A stretch of 64,000 nucleotides of DNA from JB111 sp049856295 (GTDB taxonomy: Bacteria; Actinomycetota; Actinomycetes; Actinomycetales; Actinomycetaceae), in the NCBI RefSeq assembly GCF_049856295.1, contig NZ_JBNDMZ010000003.1, positions 246,266 through 310,265 on the forward strand, read 5' to 3'. The notes under the pieces are model-generated. The model did not search any database and had not been told where the DNA came from. It saw nothing but the letters and a program-made list of their open reading frames with translations. Within the stretch, counting starts at the first letter, position 1. Each line of letters opens with the position of its first letter. Positions 29,208-39,002 of this stretch are shown in pieces. The position numbers and the translations under genes are program-made.

Positions 29208-29690
29208 TCAGCGCCGGGCGTCGGCTCTCGCCGCGTGCAGAGCGCGCACCCGCTCGGCGAGCTCCGGGTCCGGCCCGTCGACGACCGCGCCGGGTACGAC
29301 CGCCTGGATCGGCAGGCTCGCGAGCGGTCCGGACGGGAGCCCGAGCTCGCGCGACCACTGCGTCAGCTGCTCGGTCGACGACGCGTAGACGATCCGCCCC
29401 AGCCCCGCCCAGCCGTGGGCGGCCGCACACATCGCGCAGTGCTCGCCCGAGGTGTAGACGACGCACCGCGCCGCGACGCCGGGCTCGAGGTGCTCCGCAG
29501 CCCAAAGGGCGATGACGAGCTCGGGGTGCCGCGTACGGTCCCCGCCGGAGACGTGGTTGTGGTCCTCGAGAAGGACGTGGCCGTCGGGCGCGACGAGAAC
29601 GGATCCGAACGGCTCGTCACCGGACTCGAGCGCCGCCTCGGCCAGCTCGACGGCGCGGACGAGGAAGGCGCGGTCGGTGTCGGTGATCAT
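29208..29690 (-). CDS. CMP/dCMP-type nucleoside deaminase
   Basis: 160 residues. Zinc-site motifs are H-P-E in RTRHPELVIAL (catalytic Glu) and the Cys pair in SGEHCAMCAAAHGWAG; the more common preceding Pro-Cys is replaced by His-Cys. Probably deaminates guanine, adenosine or a cytosine derivative; the substrate cannot be fixed. ATG 29690 opens the conserved N terminus. Confidence 0.88.
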   Translation of the reverse strand: MITDTDRAFLVRAVELAEAALESGDEPFGSVLVAPDGHVLLEDHNHVSGGDRTRHPELVIALWAAEHLEPGVAARCVVYTSGEHCAMCAAAHGWAGLGRIVYASSTEQLTQWSRELGLPSGPLASLPIQAVVPGAVVDGPDPELAERVRALHAARADARR

Positions 29691-29723
29691 GCCGCCATCC
29701 TGCCCGTCGACGGTCGGTGGGTG

Positions 29724-30770
29724 TCAGCCGCGTCGGCCGGCCCCGGCCGCCTGCGCATCGGCCCACAGGTCGGCGACGATCCGCGCGGCCGGGCCGCTCG
29801 GCGCGTCCTGCCACCGCTGCCCCGCCCACAGCGGGATGAACCGGGTGTCGCCCGCCGCACCGCCGTCCTGCCGGATCGGCCAGGTCACGTGGTTGAGCGC
29901 GGGGTAGGCCGCGGGCGCCACGGCGTCGAACCGCCGGACGAGGTCGTTGACGAGCGAGCGCGCGGGGCGGCCGGTGAACGCGCGGGTGACGGCGGTCGCG
30001 GTGAGAGCGGGGTCGCGCAGCGCGGCGCGGTGGCCGGGAGAGGTGCCGGCCTCGTCGGAGTCGAGCAGCGCGGTGCCGACCTGGACGGCATCCGCGACCT
30101 CGAGCGCCCGCGCCACCTCCTCCCCCGTCGTCAGCCCGCCGGCCGCGACCACGGGCACGTCCACCGCCGCGCGCACGGAGCGCAGCAGCTCGCCCAGCGG
30201 GGCGTCGTCCGGGGTGTCGACGACGGCGAACGTCGACCGGTGCCCGCCCGCCTCTGGCCCCTGCGCCACGACCGCGTCCACGCCGGCGGCCGCCGCGGCC
30301 TCGGCGTCCCGGGCGTGCGCGACGGTGACCCACACGGCGGTGCCGACGTCGTGGAACCGGGTGATCGTCTCCCCGCTCGGGAGGCCGAACGTGAAGGACA
30401 CGAGCGGCACCGGGTCCGCGAGCAGGGCCTCGACCTTGGCGTCGAACCCGGAGTCGTCCTGGCGCGGCGTACCGAGCTCGTCGATGCCGAGCTCGACGGC
30501 CAGGGGCGCGAGGGCGTCGCGGTAGGCGAGGGCGGCGTCGAGGTCCGCGGCCTCGGGGTCGGGGACGAAGAGATTGACGCCGAACCGGGTGGCGCCGAGC
30601 TCGCGCGCTCGGCGGACCTGCTCGAGCAGCGCGTCGACCCCGCCGTAGCCGGACGCGAGGAATCCGGTCCCGCCGGCCTGCTCGGCGGCGGCGACGAGCT
30701 CGGGCGTCGACGGCCCTCCGGCCATCGGGGCAGCGATGAGCGGAACGGTCAGGTCAGCGGGGGTGAGCAC
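29724..30770 (-). CDS. Nitronate monooxygenase family protein
   Basis: 348 residues from GTG 30770. FMN-dependent TIM barrel with PLIAAPMAGGPSTPELVAA at the N terminus, the class I nitronate monooxygenase region AQGPEAGGHRSTF with the catalytic His, and VVAAGGLTTGEEVARAL and VQVGTALL phosphate-binding loops. Oxidises toxic propionate-3-nitronate or related nitronates in the cytoplasm. Followed on the same strand by the deaminase gene. Confidence 0.92.
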   Translation of the reverse strand: MLTPADLTVPLIAAPMAGGPSTPELVAAAEQAGGTGFLASGYGGVDALLEQVRRARELGATRFGVNLFVPDPEAADLDAALAYRDALAPLAVELGIDELGTPRQDDSGFDAKVEALLADPVPLVSFTFGLPSGETITRFHDVGTAVWVTVAHARDAEAAAAAGVDAVVAQGPEAGGHRSTFAVVDTPDDAPLGELLRSVRAAVDVPVVAAGGLTTGEEVARALEVADAVQVGTALLDSDEAGTSPGHRAALRDPALTATAVTRAFTGRPARSLVNDLVRRFDAVAPAAYPALNHVTWPIRQDGGAAGDTRFIPLWAGQRWQDAPSGPAARIVADLWADAQAAGAGRRG

Positions 30771-30798
30771 GGCCTCGAGCCTAGTGACCGGCCGGCGC

Positions 30799-31248
30799 TC
30801 ATGGCCCGGGAGGCGGCGGGAGCTCGACGACTCGTGCGCCCGGTCCCACCCGGTCGAGCTCGTCCGCGACCGCTTCCGCGAGCGCCGCGAACGCGGGGTG
30901 GACCGGGTGGCGCCGGTCCGCGTCGGGCGGGGGCGCGGTCGTCCGCACGAGCGTGACGTCGTTGCGCTCCCCGCAGCGACGGCACACGGTCTCCCACCCG
31001 TCCTCGTCCGCGGCCACCGGGCCGACCGCGACGAGCCTCGCCCCCTCGACGTCGCCCTCGGCGAGCGAGCGGACGGCGACGGCGCCCGCGTGCGAGTCGA
31101 GCCGGGCCACGGCCGCGCGCACGGAGGTCAGCCAGCCCAGGTCCACGGACAACAGGTGCGGGCGGGCGCCGCGATCGGCGAGCGCGTCGGCGATCACGAG
31201 CTCCGCGCGCCCCCCGTCGCCCAGCACAGCCACGGTCGTGTCACGCAT
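30799..31248 (-). CDS. Small protein of unknown function with CxxC pair
   Basis: 149 residues; AAGGAGG ribosome site before ATG 31248. The N terminus looks like a Rossmann-type strand-turn (VAVLGDGGRAELVIADAL), and the middle holds C-R-R-C-G, which could bind zinc. Pro-rich C terminus. No family recognised. Shares a divergent promoter region with the ANTAR regulator. Confidence 0.7.
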   Translation of the reverse strand: MRDTTVAVLGDGGRAELVIADALADRGARPHLLSVDLGWLTSVRAAVARLDSHAGAVAVRSLAEGDVEGARLVAVGPVAADEDGWETVCRRCGERNDVTLVRTTAPPPDADRRHPVHPAFAALAEAVADELDRVGPGARVVELPPPPGP

Positions 31249-31381
31249 GCGTCGATCGTCCTCCTTGTTCCTGCGGCCCGCACGTCGGCGCCCGCCCGGC
31301 GGTCCCTGGCAGGCCGCGTCCCCCGCGCCACCCGTCTCCGTCGGCCGGGCCCGAGACCGGTGCGGCCGCCCGAGGAGTCGG

Positions 31382-31387
31382 TAGACT
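31382..31387 (+). promoter_or_regulatory. Candidate -10 box of the ANTAR gene
   Basis: TAGACT fits TAnnnT; the leader to the start codon would be about 75 nt. Confidence 0.35.
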
Positions 31388-31468
31388 GGTGCCTCGGTGA
31401 CGGTCGGCCGCTCGCGCCGGACCGCGCCCACCCGGGGGTACGCACGCCGCCCGGACGACGGAGGTGTG

Positions 31469-32227
31469 GTGGCGGACGAGGACTTCTTCTCCCGGATGGC
31501 GCTCGACCTGCAGGCCGGGTCCGGTGCCGGGAGTCGCACGACGATCGAGCGGATCGCGGACTACGCCCGCTCCGCGGTCACGTGCGACGACGCCGGCATC
31601 ATGCGTACCCACGCCCGTGACCGGCTCGAGACCGCCGCCGCCACGTCGAGGGCGGTCGCCGAGGCCCACCACCTGCAGCTGCACCTCGACGAGGGGCCGT
31701 GCCTCGACGCGCTGACCGCGGCCGAGGGCGGCGAGTACGTCTCCGGGGACGTCGGGGCGGACGCGCGCTATCCGGCCTGGGGCCCGGCCGTCGCCGCCCT
31801 CGGGTTCCGCAGCGTGCTCAGCGTGCCCCTGCGCACGCAGGAGCGCCGGTACGGGTCGCTCAACCTCTACTCGGCCCGGCGGGACGCCTTCGACGAGGAG
31901 GACGTCGCGGTCACCCACATCTTCTCCCGGCACGCCTCGGTCGCGATCGCGTCGGCGCACGAGCACGAGGGGCTGAAGGTCGCCGTCGACTCGCGCAAGC
32001 TCGTCGGTCAGGCCCAGGGGATCCTCATGGAGCGGTTCGACCTCGAGGCCGACCAGGCGTTCGCCTTCCTCCGGCGGCACTCCCAGGACCACAACATCAA
32101 GCTCCGCGAGGTCGCCGAGTGGGTGGTCGAGCACCGTCGTTCCCACCGCACCCCCCCGTCCGACGCCGGACGCGAGCACCAGCCCGCCGGCAACGGGACC
32201 GTGTCCTCCGACACCGAATCGGGCTGA
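31469..32227 (+). CDS. GAF-ANTAR domain RNA-binding antiterminator
   Basis: 252 residues. N-terminal GAF domain (about 10-165), including the GPCLDAL and RSVLSVPLRTQ segments, and a C-terminal ANTAR domain (about 175-230: LVGQAQGILMERFDLEADQA). ANTAR proteins bind twin-hairpin RNA and prevent termination; the GAF part should sense a ligand. Targets unknown. Two adjacent GTG codons (31466, 31469) follow GGAGG; the second is chosen for spacing. Ends 4 bp from the epimerase gene on the other strand. Confidence 0.9.
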   Translation: MADEDFFSRMALDLQAGSGAGSRTTIERIADYARSAVTCDDAGIMRTHARDRLETAAATSRAVAEAHHLQLHLDEGPCLDALTAAEGGEYVSGDVGADARYPAWGPAVAALGFRSVLSVPLRTQERRYGSLNLYSARRDAFDEEDVAVTHIFSRHASVAIASAHEHEGLKVAVDSRKLVGQAQGILMERFDLEADQAFAFLRRHSQDHNIKLREVAEWVVEHRRSHRTPPSDAGREHQPAGNGTVSSDTESG

Positions 32228-32231
32228 GCGC

Positions 32232-33896
32232 TCACTCACCGGGCGCCGCGACCTTCCGCTCCTGCCCGTCCTTCTGGCGCGCCGTGGCGAAGGCGTGGCC
32301 GGTGACCCGGTCGTGCAGCCGGCCGATGACCTCGGCCTGCTGACGGGCGTCGTCGGCGAGCTGGTCGAACACCGCTCGGGGCAGCCCGAGCTCGTCGGCG
32401 AGGCGCGCGAGCACCTCCCAGACGCCCAGCTTGCCGATGACGGCACTGCGCAGGAGCTCGGTCTCGAGCACCGGTGTCATGGGCGAGTCCACCAGCCGTC
32501 CGTTGAGCTTGAGCCTGCCGATCCGCTCGGCCGCCCACGCCGCCACCTGGCGGTGCGCGCGTGGCCGCAGGTCGAGCGTCTCGACGAGGTCACGGAGGAA
32601 GAGCCGCTCGGACTCGATCTGCTCCGCCAGGTCCGCCAGCTCGGGGCCGAGCTCCGTGCGGCCGTGGGCGTCGGCCATGCGTCGCGCGCGTGCGCTGCCC
32701 CCCGTCGCCCCCGTGAGGTGGTCGGAGAGGTAGAGGCCGAGCAGGTGCCGGTCGAGCGTCGCGGGAACCCGGTGAGCGGCGGGCGTCCCGCCGGACTCCT
32801 GGGCGCGGAACCGCAGCGCGCCGCCGGCCGGGGTGGCGTCGGTCGGCCACGCCTCGGCCGGCCGCATCGGAGTGCTCGGCATCCCGGTCCCGTCGGCGAT
32901 CCCCGTCAGGAGCGCGCGCAGCGCGCTGCCGGCGTCGTGCCGGGGGTGCCAGCCGAGCTCCGTGCGGGCGCGCGTCGCATCCATCACCGGGACGGCCATG
33001 CCCATGTCGAGCCATCCGGCGTCGGCGGCGACCGCGCGTGCCTCCCACGCGAGCGAGACGGCCGGCCGCAGCAGCCGCGGCGGGACGCGGACGAGCCGGC
33101 CGTGGTCGAGGACGTCCGCCAGGTCCTGCGCGGTGAGCACGGGGTCGGCGGCGATGTTGAAGGGTCCCGCCGCCCGCTCGAGGACGACCCGCAGGTAGGC
33201 GTCGGCGAGATCGTCGGCATGGACGACCTGCAGGCGCAGACCCGTCGGCACGGGCATCACGGGCAGCCGCCCGGGCCGCAGCAACCCGGCGGGGACGAGC
33301 GGACCGAGGAAGTACCGCCGGATCTCCGCGGCCGGTTCGCTCCCGAAGACGAGCGCCGGGCGCAGGCGTGCGACCCGCAGGTCGGGGTGCTGCTCCTCGT
33401 AGTGGTCGAGGACCCGCTCCTGGGCGGCCTTGTCCACCGAGTAGTGGGACGTGGGGATCCCCTCGGTGGGCCAGGACTCGTCGCGGGGCGTGTCGTCGTC
33501 GACCGGTGAGTAGGCACCCACCGAGGAGGCGACGACCAGGTGCGGGACCCCCGCCCGTGCCGCCGCCTCGGCGACCCGCGCCGTCCCGGTGACGTTGGCT
33601 CGCCGCAGGAGGTCGCGCTGCCGGTTCGGCTGGATGAGCCAGGCCAGGTGCACGACGGCGTCCGCGCCGCGGATCGCCGTGGCGATCTCGTCGATCAGCC
33701 GGTCCTCGTGCTCCCGGGTGCGCGCCGGCAGCGCGAGGTCGATGCGGTGCCACGTGGCGGACGCGTACGGCTCTGCGTCGGGCTCGGGCAACCGCCGGGC
33801 GATGGCGACGATCTCGTCGACCTCCGCGGATCCGGCCAGTGCGCGCAGCACCGCGGTGCCGGCGTTGCCGGAGGCTCCGACGACGGCGACCCTCAC
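32232..33896 (-). CDS. NAD-dependent epimerase/dehydratase fused to a C-terminal helical domain
   Basis: 554 residues from GTG 33896. Residues 1-310 form an extended SDR: glycine motif VGASGNAGTAVLRAL, catalytic SSVGAYSP and Y-S-V-D-K. After a low-complexity linker the last 170 residues form a separate all-helical domain (LLGLYLSDHLTGATGGSARA, then ESERLFLRDLVETL) that elsewhere in actinobacteria occurs as a stand-alone protein of unknown function. Start overlaps the stop of the small acidic gene (GTGA). Part of the P450 operon. Confidence 0.88.
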   Translation of the reverse strand: MRVAVVGASGNAGTAVLRALAGSAEVDEIVAIARRLPEPDAEPYASATWHRIDLALPARTREHEDRLIDEIATAIRGADAVVHLAWLIQPNRQRDLLRRANVTGTARVAEAAARAGVPHLVVASSVGAYSPVDDDTPRDESWPTEGIPTSHYSVDKAAQERVLDHYEEQHPDLRVARLRPALVFGSEPAAEIRRYFLGPLVPAGLLRPGRLPVMPVPTGLRLQVVHADDLADAYLRVVLERAAGPFNIAADPVLTAQDLADVLDHGRLVRVPPRLLRPAVSLAWEARAVAADAGWLDMGMAVPVMDATRARTELGWHPRHDAGSALRALLTGIADGTGMPSTPMRPAEAWPTDATPAGGALRFRAQESGGTPAAHRVPATLDRHLLGLYLSDHLTGATGGSARARRMADAHGRTELGPELADLAEQIESERLFLRDLVETLDLRPRAHRQVAAWAAERIGRLKLNGRLVDSPMTPVLETELLRSAVIGKLGVWEVLARLADELGLPRAVFDQLADDARQQAEVIGRLHDRVTGHAFATARQKDGQERKVAAPGE

Positions 33897-34114
33897 GGTC
33901 CGTCCTCCGGCTCGCCCTCGGCCTGGGAGGGATGTCCGCCGGGCGGTTCGGGGTGGTCCTCGGAGTGGGCGTCCGACGGGTCCTCCCCCTCCGCCTGCGA
34001 CGGCCGGCCGGTGGGGCGGTCGCCCGGCTCCTCCCGCTGCGCGGGGTCGCCGGCGAGCGCCTCCCCGGTTCCGGTGAGCTCCTCGGTCGTGGGGTCGTCC
34101 CTACGGTCGGGCAT
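33893..34114 (-). CDS. Small acidic hydrophilic protein
   Basis: 73 residues, rich in Asp, Glu, Pro and Gly, with two copies of P-S-Q-A-E-G-E. Preceded by AGGAGAAGGAG, one of the best ribosome sites in the window, so it is probably translated. No fold or family recognised; likely disordered. Its start overlaps the P450 3' end by 14 bp and its stop overlaps the epimerase start by 4 bp, fixing it inside one operon. Confidence 0.7.
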   Translation of the reverse strand: MPDRRDDPTTEELTGTGEALAGDPAQREEPGDRPTGRPSQAEGEDPSDAHSEDHPEPPGGHPSQAEGEPEDGP

Positions 34115-35447
34115 GGCTGGTCTCCTTCTCCTGTGCGTGCCCGACGCCGACCCTCGGCGTCAGGGTGAGTCGCACCCTGCCCGGTGCGAGGGTGCGCGGG
34201 AGCGGCGCGTCGGCGGACAGGTCGGCCGGGTCCGCCAGGCCGACGTCGTACCGGCGCACGAGCGCGGCGAGCACCTCGCTCGTCACGTCGAGCACGAGCG
34301 TTCTCCCCGGGCACCGGGCGGGTCCGGCGCTGAACGGCACGAGTCCCCGGTCCGCCTCGGCGCGTCCGTCGGTCCACGCCTCGGGCGTGAACCGGTCGGC
34401 CCAGCCGCGGCGGCGCGGGTCCCGGTGGAAGAACGTCGACACGACGACGAACCCCGTCCCGGTGGCGGCCTCGCGGTCCCGCCACGTGGTCGGGGTCGTG
34501 GAGTCGCGCAGGATCGCGAGCGTGGTCGGCCACAGCCTGAGCGACTCGAGCACGGTGGACCGCGCGGCCGGCCGCAGTCCCCGGTGGTCGGCCGGGTCCT
34601 CCGCCCGCACGCGCTCCTGGGCCTCGGGGTGGATCGCCAGCAGCGCGAGTGCCCGATGGATCGCGATGGCGGCGGCGTCGAAGGCGAACAGCCAGTGCGG
34701 GAGCTGGCCGGTGCTCGCGGTGCCCCGCGCGGCCGGTGCGGCGGCGACGAGGCCGGCGAGGCTGTTCGGGTCGGCCGTGAGCACGTACCCGCGCAGCGAG
34801 GCGGCGAGCTCGCGCATCCTCGCCGTGCTCCGCGGCACGAGGCAGGCCCAGTTCGCCCGGGCCCGCAGCTGGTCGAGGACCGTGGTCACGCGGGTGTCGT
34901 CCCGCGCCAGGTCCCCGAGCGTCACGCGGCGGGCGACGCGACCGAACGAGGCGCGCAGCCGATCCCACGTGAGGTCCGGCCCGGTGAGCGCGCCCATCTC
35001 CTCGTCGGCCGCACGGACGCACGTCTCGTGCAGGCGGTGCAGGTCCGCCCCGTGGTCGAGGACGGCCTCGTTGAACGGCCGGCGGAGTCGGCGCCGTGCG
35101 GCGTCGGAGACGAGCAGGCCCGCCGGCTGGAAGTGGCTCAGGGAGGCCACCTTCTCCCGGTTGGCCGGGGTGAACGTGTCGACGTCACCAAGCAGTCGCT
35201 CGACGTCACCGACGTCGAGCGGGAGCGCGATCTCTCGCAGCGGCAGGCGCAGCCGGACGGGTCCGGGCCCGTACCGCTCGCGGAGCGCGGCGAGGACGTC
35301 GGCGGCGCGGCGGTCGGCGTCGAGCCGGTCGACGAGGGCGGTCGCGCGCGGCCGGCGCACGATGATGCCGCGGACGAGCAGCGGCAGCAGGACGCCCGTG
35401 ACGGCGCGTGCGGTGTCCCGGCGGCCGAGCGTGACGAGCCCGGTCAC
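34101..35447 (-). CDS. Cytochrome P450
   Basis: 448 residues from GTG 35447. K-helix motif E-S-L-R-L-W-P and the haem-binding loop FSAGPARCPGRTL with axial Cys are intact. In the I helix the usual A-G-x-D/E-T-T is FAFDAAAIA: the acid is present but the oxygen-activating Thr is Ala, which may favour peroxygenase-like chemistry or a weak monooxygenase. No ferredoxin or reductase gene is nearby. Coupled to an upstream SDR relic by GTGA overlap. Substrate unknown. Confidence 0.9.
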   Translation of the reverse strand: MTGLVTLGRRDTARAVTGVLLPLLVRGIIVRRPRATALVDRLDADRRAADVLAALRERYGPGPVRLRLPLREIALPLDVGDVERLLGDVDTFTPANREKVASLSHFQPAGLLVSDAARRRLRRPFNEAVLDHGADLHRLHETCVRAADEEMGALTGPDLTWDRLRASFGRVARRVTLGDLARDDTRVTTVLDQLRARANWACLVPRSTARMRELAASLRGYVLTADPNSLAGLVAAAPAARGTASTGQLPHWLFAFDAAAIAIHRALALLAIHPEAQERVRAEDPADHRGLRPAARSTVLESLRLWPTTLAILRDSTTPTTWRDREAATGTGFVVVSTFFHRDPRRRGWADRFTPEAWTDGRAEADRGLVPFSAGPARCPGRTLVLDVTSEVLAALVRRYDVGLADPADLSADAPLPRTLAPGRVRLTLTPRVGVGHAQEKETSHARP

Positions 35448-35713
35448 GGTCCGATCATCCCGCCGGTGACGCCCAGCGGCGTCGACCGCCCGAGCTCGGG
35501 CAGCTCCTCGGTCGGCTGACCGTCCGAGGGCTGCAGCGGCGTGCAGATCGGACCGGGCGCGACGGCGTTGACCCGGATGCCCCGCGGGGCGAGCTGCTGC
35601 GCGAGGTTCGTGCTGAAGCTGTTGATCGCGGCCTTCGTCGCCGCGTGGTCGAGCAGCACGGGCGGGGGCTGGTGGGCGACGATCGACGTGGTGCTGCGGA
35701 CGTCGTCGGACAT
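35444..35713 (-). pseudogene. Degenerate SDR fragment, translationally coupled to P450
   Basis: 89 codons matching only the C-terminal third of a classical short-chain dehydrogenase. The region LLDHAATKAAINSFSTNLAQ aligns with the Y-A-A-T-K catalytic motif, but the catalytic Tyr is His; GIRVNAVAPGPICTPL follows. The N-terminal NAD-binding half and the C-terminal end are absent. ATG 35713 has a GGGAG ribosome site, and its stop overlaps the P450 GTG, so it may persist as a leader cistron that drives P450 translation. Confidence 0.75.
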
Positions 35714-35805
35714 CGCGTGCTCCCGTTCGTCGTCGGAGGATCGGTGCGGGGTGGGCATGCCCCTGACGTACCCGCGGGGACGTCCGGCAAACCGAGGGCC
35801 TCCGT

Positions 35806-35834
35806 TTGACACACGTCACGGACTCGGCAAGATT
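35806..35834 (+). promoter_or_regulatory. Promoter of the sigma-factor gene
   Basis: TTGACA (35806-35811), 17-bp spacer, AAGATT (35829-35834). This resembles a housekeeping sigma promoter with a good -35. Confidence 0.5.
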
Positions 35835-35888
35835 GGAGACCTGGTGATGCAGCCGCCAGGACGCGCACGTTCTGCTCGGGGGACCTCC

Positions 35889-36773
35889 GTGAACGTACGA
35901 CCGACAGCTGACCACCGTGGGAGCCGGCGCTCCCGCACCCACCGATCCGGGCGACGCAGCACCGCACGCCGACGCGGCGGCGAATCTCGCGGCCAGGAAC
36001 CGTCGCCCGACCCGGCTCACGCCGACCACGACGACGCGGTGCTCGAGCATCTCGGGCTCGCCCGCGCCCTCGCCCGCCGGTTCCGGGGCCGCGGACCGGA
36101 GCCGGAGGACCTCGAGCAGGTCGCCTACCTCGGGCTGGTCAAGGCCGTGCGAGGTTTCGACGCCGGTCGCGGCAGTCTCGCCGCCTACGCGACCGCCACC
36201 ATCCTCGGTGAGCTCAAGCGCCACTTCCGCGACGGCGGGTGGATGGTCCGCCCCCCGCGGCCCGTGCAGGAGCTGCAGATCGAGATCCGCGGGGTGGTCG
36301 ACGAGCACCTCCAGCGCCACGCGTCCCCACCCTCCGACGCCGAGCTCGCGCGTTCGCTCGGGCACGACGTGCACGCGGTCCGCGAGGCCCGCGCCGCCGT
36401 CGGATGCTTCGCACCGCAGTCGATCGACGCCGCTCCCGGCCCGGGCACCCGCCCGATCGGCGAGGATCTGCCGGCCGCCGACGACGGGGCGTTCGAGCGG
36501 GTCGAGGAGCTCGCGAGCCTCGCGCCGTTGCGCGGGCGGCTGACCGGGTCCGACCGCGTGCTCCTGCGGATGCGGTTCGTCGAGGAGCACACCCAGCAGG
36601 AGATCGCCGACGTGCTCGGCGTCAGTCAGATGCAGGTGTCCCGCCGGCTCGGCCGCGTGCTCGCCACGCTCAGGCTGGCCGCGGGGACACCGGCCGCGGC
36701 GTCACGGCGGGGCACGGCGGCGCCGTCCCCCACCGGTACGACCGCCACCACGCCAAGGACGCGCGCCGCCTGA
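35889..36773 (+). CDS. SigB/SigF-type (group 3) RNA polymerase sigma factor
   Basis: 294 residues. Region 2 includes EDLEQVAYLGLVKAVRGFD and YATATILGELKRHFRD; region 3 is present (SPPSDAELARSLGHDVHAV); region 4 has QQEIADVLGVSQMQVSRRLG. This is the SigB/F/G stress/sporulation group. The GTG at 35889 with GGGGGA is preferred; an upstream GTG/ATG pair (35844-35849) close to the transcript start could also be used, leaderless. No anti-sigma gene is adjacent. C-terminal 35 residues are Ala/Thr/Pro-rich. Followed by whiB. Confidence 0.92.
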   Translation: MNVRPTADHRGSRRSRTHRSGRRSTARRRGGESRGQEPSPDPAHADHDDAVLEHLGLARALARRFRGRGPEPEDLEQVAYLGLVKAVRGFDAGRGSLAAYATATILGELKRHFRDGGWMVRPPRPVQELQIEIRGVVDEHLQRHASPPSDAELARSLGHDVHAVREARAAVGCFAPQSIDAAPGPGTRPIGEDLPAADDGAFERVEELASLAPLRGRLTGSDRVLLRMRFVEEHTQQEIADVLGVSQMQVSRRLGRVLATLRLAAGTPAAASRRGTAAPSPTGTTATTPRTRAA

Positions 36774-36807
36774 GGGCCGCGTGCGCGACGACCACAGGAG
36801 GCACCCG

Positions 36808-37095
36808 ATGGCTGAACTGTCCCGACTTCCCGAACCGCTGCTGGACGTGTGGAGCTGGCAGCTCGAGGGGGCGTGCCGCGAGGTCGACCCCGAGGACTTC
36901 TTCCACCCCGAGGGCGAGCGCGGCCAGGTCCGGCGGCGCCGCGACGAGGCCGCCAAGGCGGTGTGCGCGGCCTGCCCCGTGATCGACGCCTGCCGTGAGC
37001 ACGCGCTCGCCGTCCGCGAGCCGTACGGGGTCTGGGGCGGCATGAGCGAGGACGACCGGCAGGCCGCCTACCGCTCCGAGCGGAGGGCCGGTTGA
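36808..37095 (+). CDS. WhiB-family Fe-S regulator (WhiB3/WhiD-like)
   Basis: 95 residues. Four conserved Cys (G-A-C-R, then AVCAACPVIDAC) to hold a 4Fe-4S cluster, FFHPEGERG, and the GVWGGM turn followed by a basic tail. WhiB proteins bind region 4 of the principal sigma factor and respond to oxygen or NO. AGGAGG before ATG 36808. Lies 34 bp after the sigma gene; both probably belong to one stress-response unit. Confidence 0.95.
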   Translation: MAELSRLPEPLLDVWSWQLEGACREVDPEDFFHPEGERGQVRRRRDEAAKAVCAACPVIDACREHALAVREPYGVWGGMSEDDRQAAYRSERRAG

Positions 37096-37132
37096 TGCAC
37101 CGAGGACGCACTGCCGAAGAGAGGAGGATCAC

Positions 37133-38326
<1,194 letters not shown>

Positions 38327-38456
38327 CGGGGCGCGCCGGTGCGGCGGCCGATCTGCCGCCCGGTGCGCCGGCTGTTTGACTCCCGGCGGATCGGGTACGA
38401 GGCCCGGGAGGCTCGACCAGCGGCGCGGCTCACGCGCCGACGAGGAGGGAGACGAC

Positions 38457-38723
38457 ATGCCGAGGGACGAGACACCCAGCCTGAAGAAGCCCGAGATGTA
38501 CGAGGAGCTGCGGGACGAGGGCGCGTCGAAGGAGAAGGCGGCCCGCATCTCGAACGCCGCGGCGAACGAGGGCAAGAAGGAGGTCGGCCGCCGCGGCGGG
38601 GAGGCCGGCAGCTACGAGGACTGGACCGTGGAGGAGCTCAAGGACCGGGCGAAGGAGCTCGGCATCGAGGGCTACTCCGACAAGAGGAAGTCGGAGCTCG
38701 TCGACCTGCTCCGCAACCACTGA
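38457..38723 (+). CDS. DUF7218/Rho-N (SAP-like) domain small protein
   Basis: 88 residues, GGAGGG ribosome site before ATG 38457. The N-terminal half (MYEELRDEGASKEKAARISN) is charged and helical; the C-terminal 35 residues form a Rho-N/SAP-like helix-extended-loop-helix (WTVEELKDRAKELGIEGYSD followed by KRKSELVDLLRNH). The same C-terminal module ends the LigD-type polymerase at 41717. Such modules commonly bind nucleic acid. Confidence 0.85.
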   Translation: MPRDETPSLKKPEMYEELRDEGASKEKAARISNAAANEGKKEVGRRGGEAGSYEDWTVEELKDRAKELGIEGYSDKRKSELVDLLRNH

Positions 38724-38733
38724 GGGGGACGCC

Positions 38734-38970
38734 ATGGCCATGTGCGCCACGTGCGGGAACAGCTACGAGAAGACCTTCACGATCACCACGCACGACGGCA
38801 CGACCGCGGACTTCGACTCGTTCGAGTGCGCCATCCACGCGGTGGCGCCGACCTGCGCCCACTGCGGGTGCCGGGTCGTCGGCCACGGGGTCGACGTCGA
38901 CGGCACGTCGTACTGCTGCAGCCACTGCGCGCGTCAGGTCACCGCGGCCGACCTCACCGACAGCGCCTGA
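38734..38970 (+). CDS. Zinc-ribbon small protein
   Basis: 78 residues, 10 bp after the Rho-N gene, GAGGGGG ribosome site. Nine Cys arranged as C-A-T-C, F-E-C, C-A-H-C-G-C and C-C-S-H-C, plus His, consistent with two zinc sites; FDSFECAIHAVAPTCAHCGC is the conserved core of this actinobacterial metallothionein/zinc-ribbon-like family. Function unknown. Confidence 0.85.
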   Translation: MAMCATCGNSYEKTFTITTHDGTTADFDSFECAIHAVAPTCAHCGCRVVGHGVDVDGTSYCCSHCARQVTAADLTDSA

Positions 38971-39002
38971 GGCCCGGCCCGCCGCCGGTCGGCCCGCGGT
39001 CG

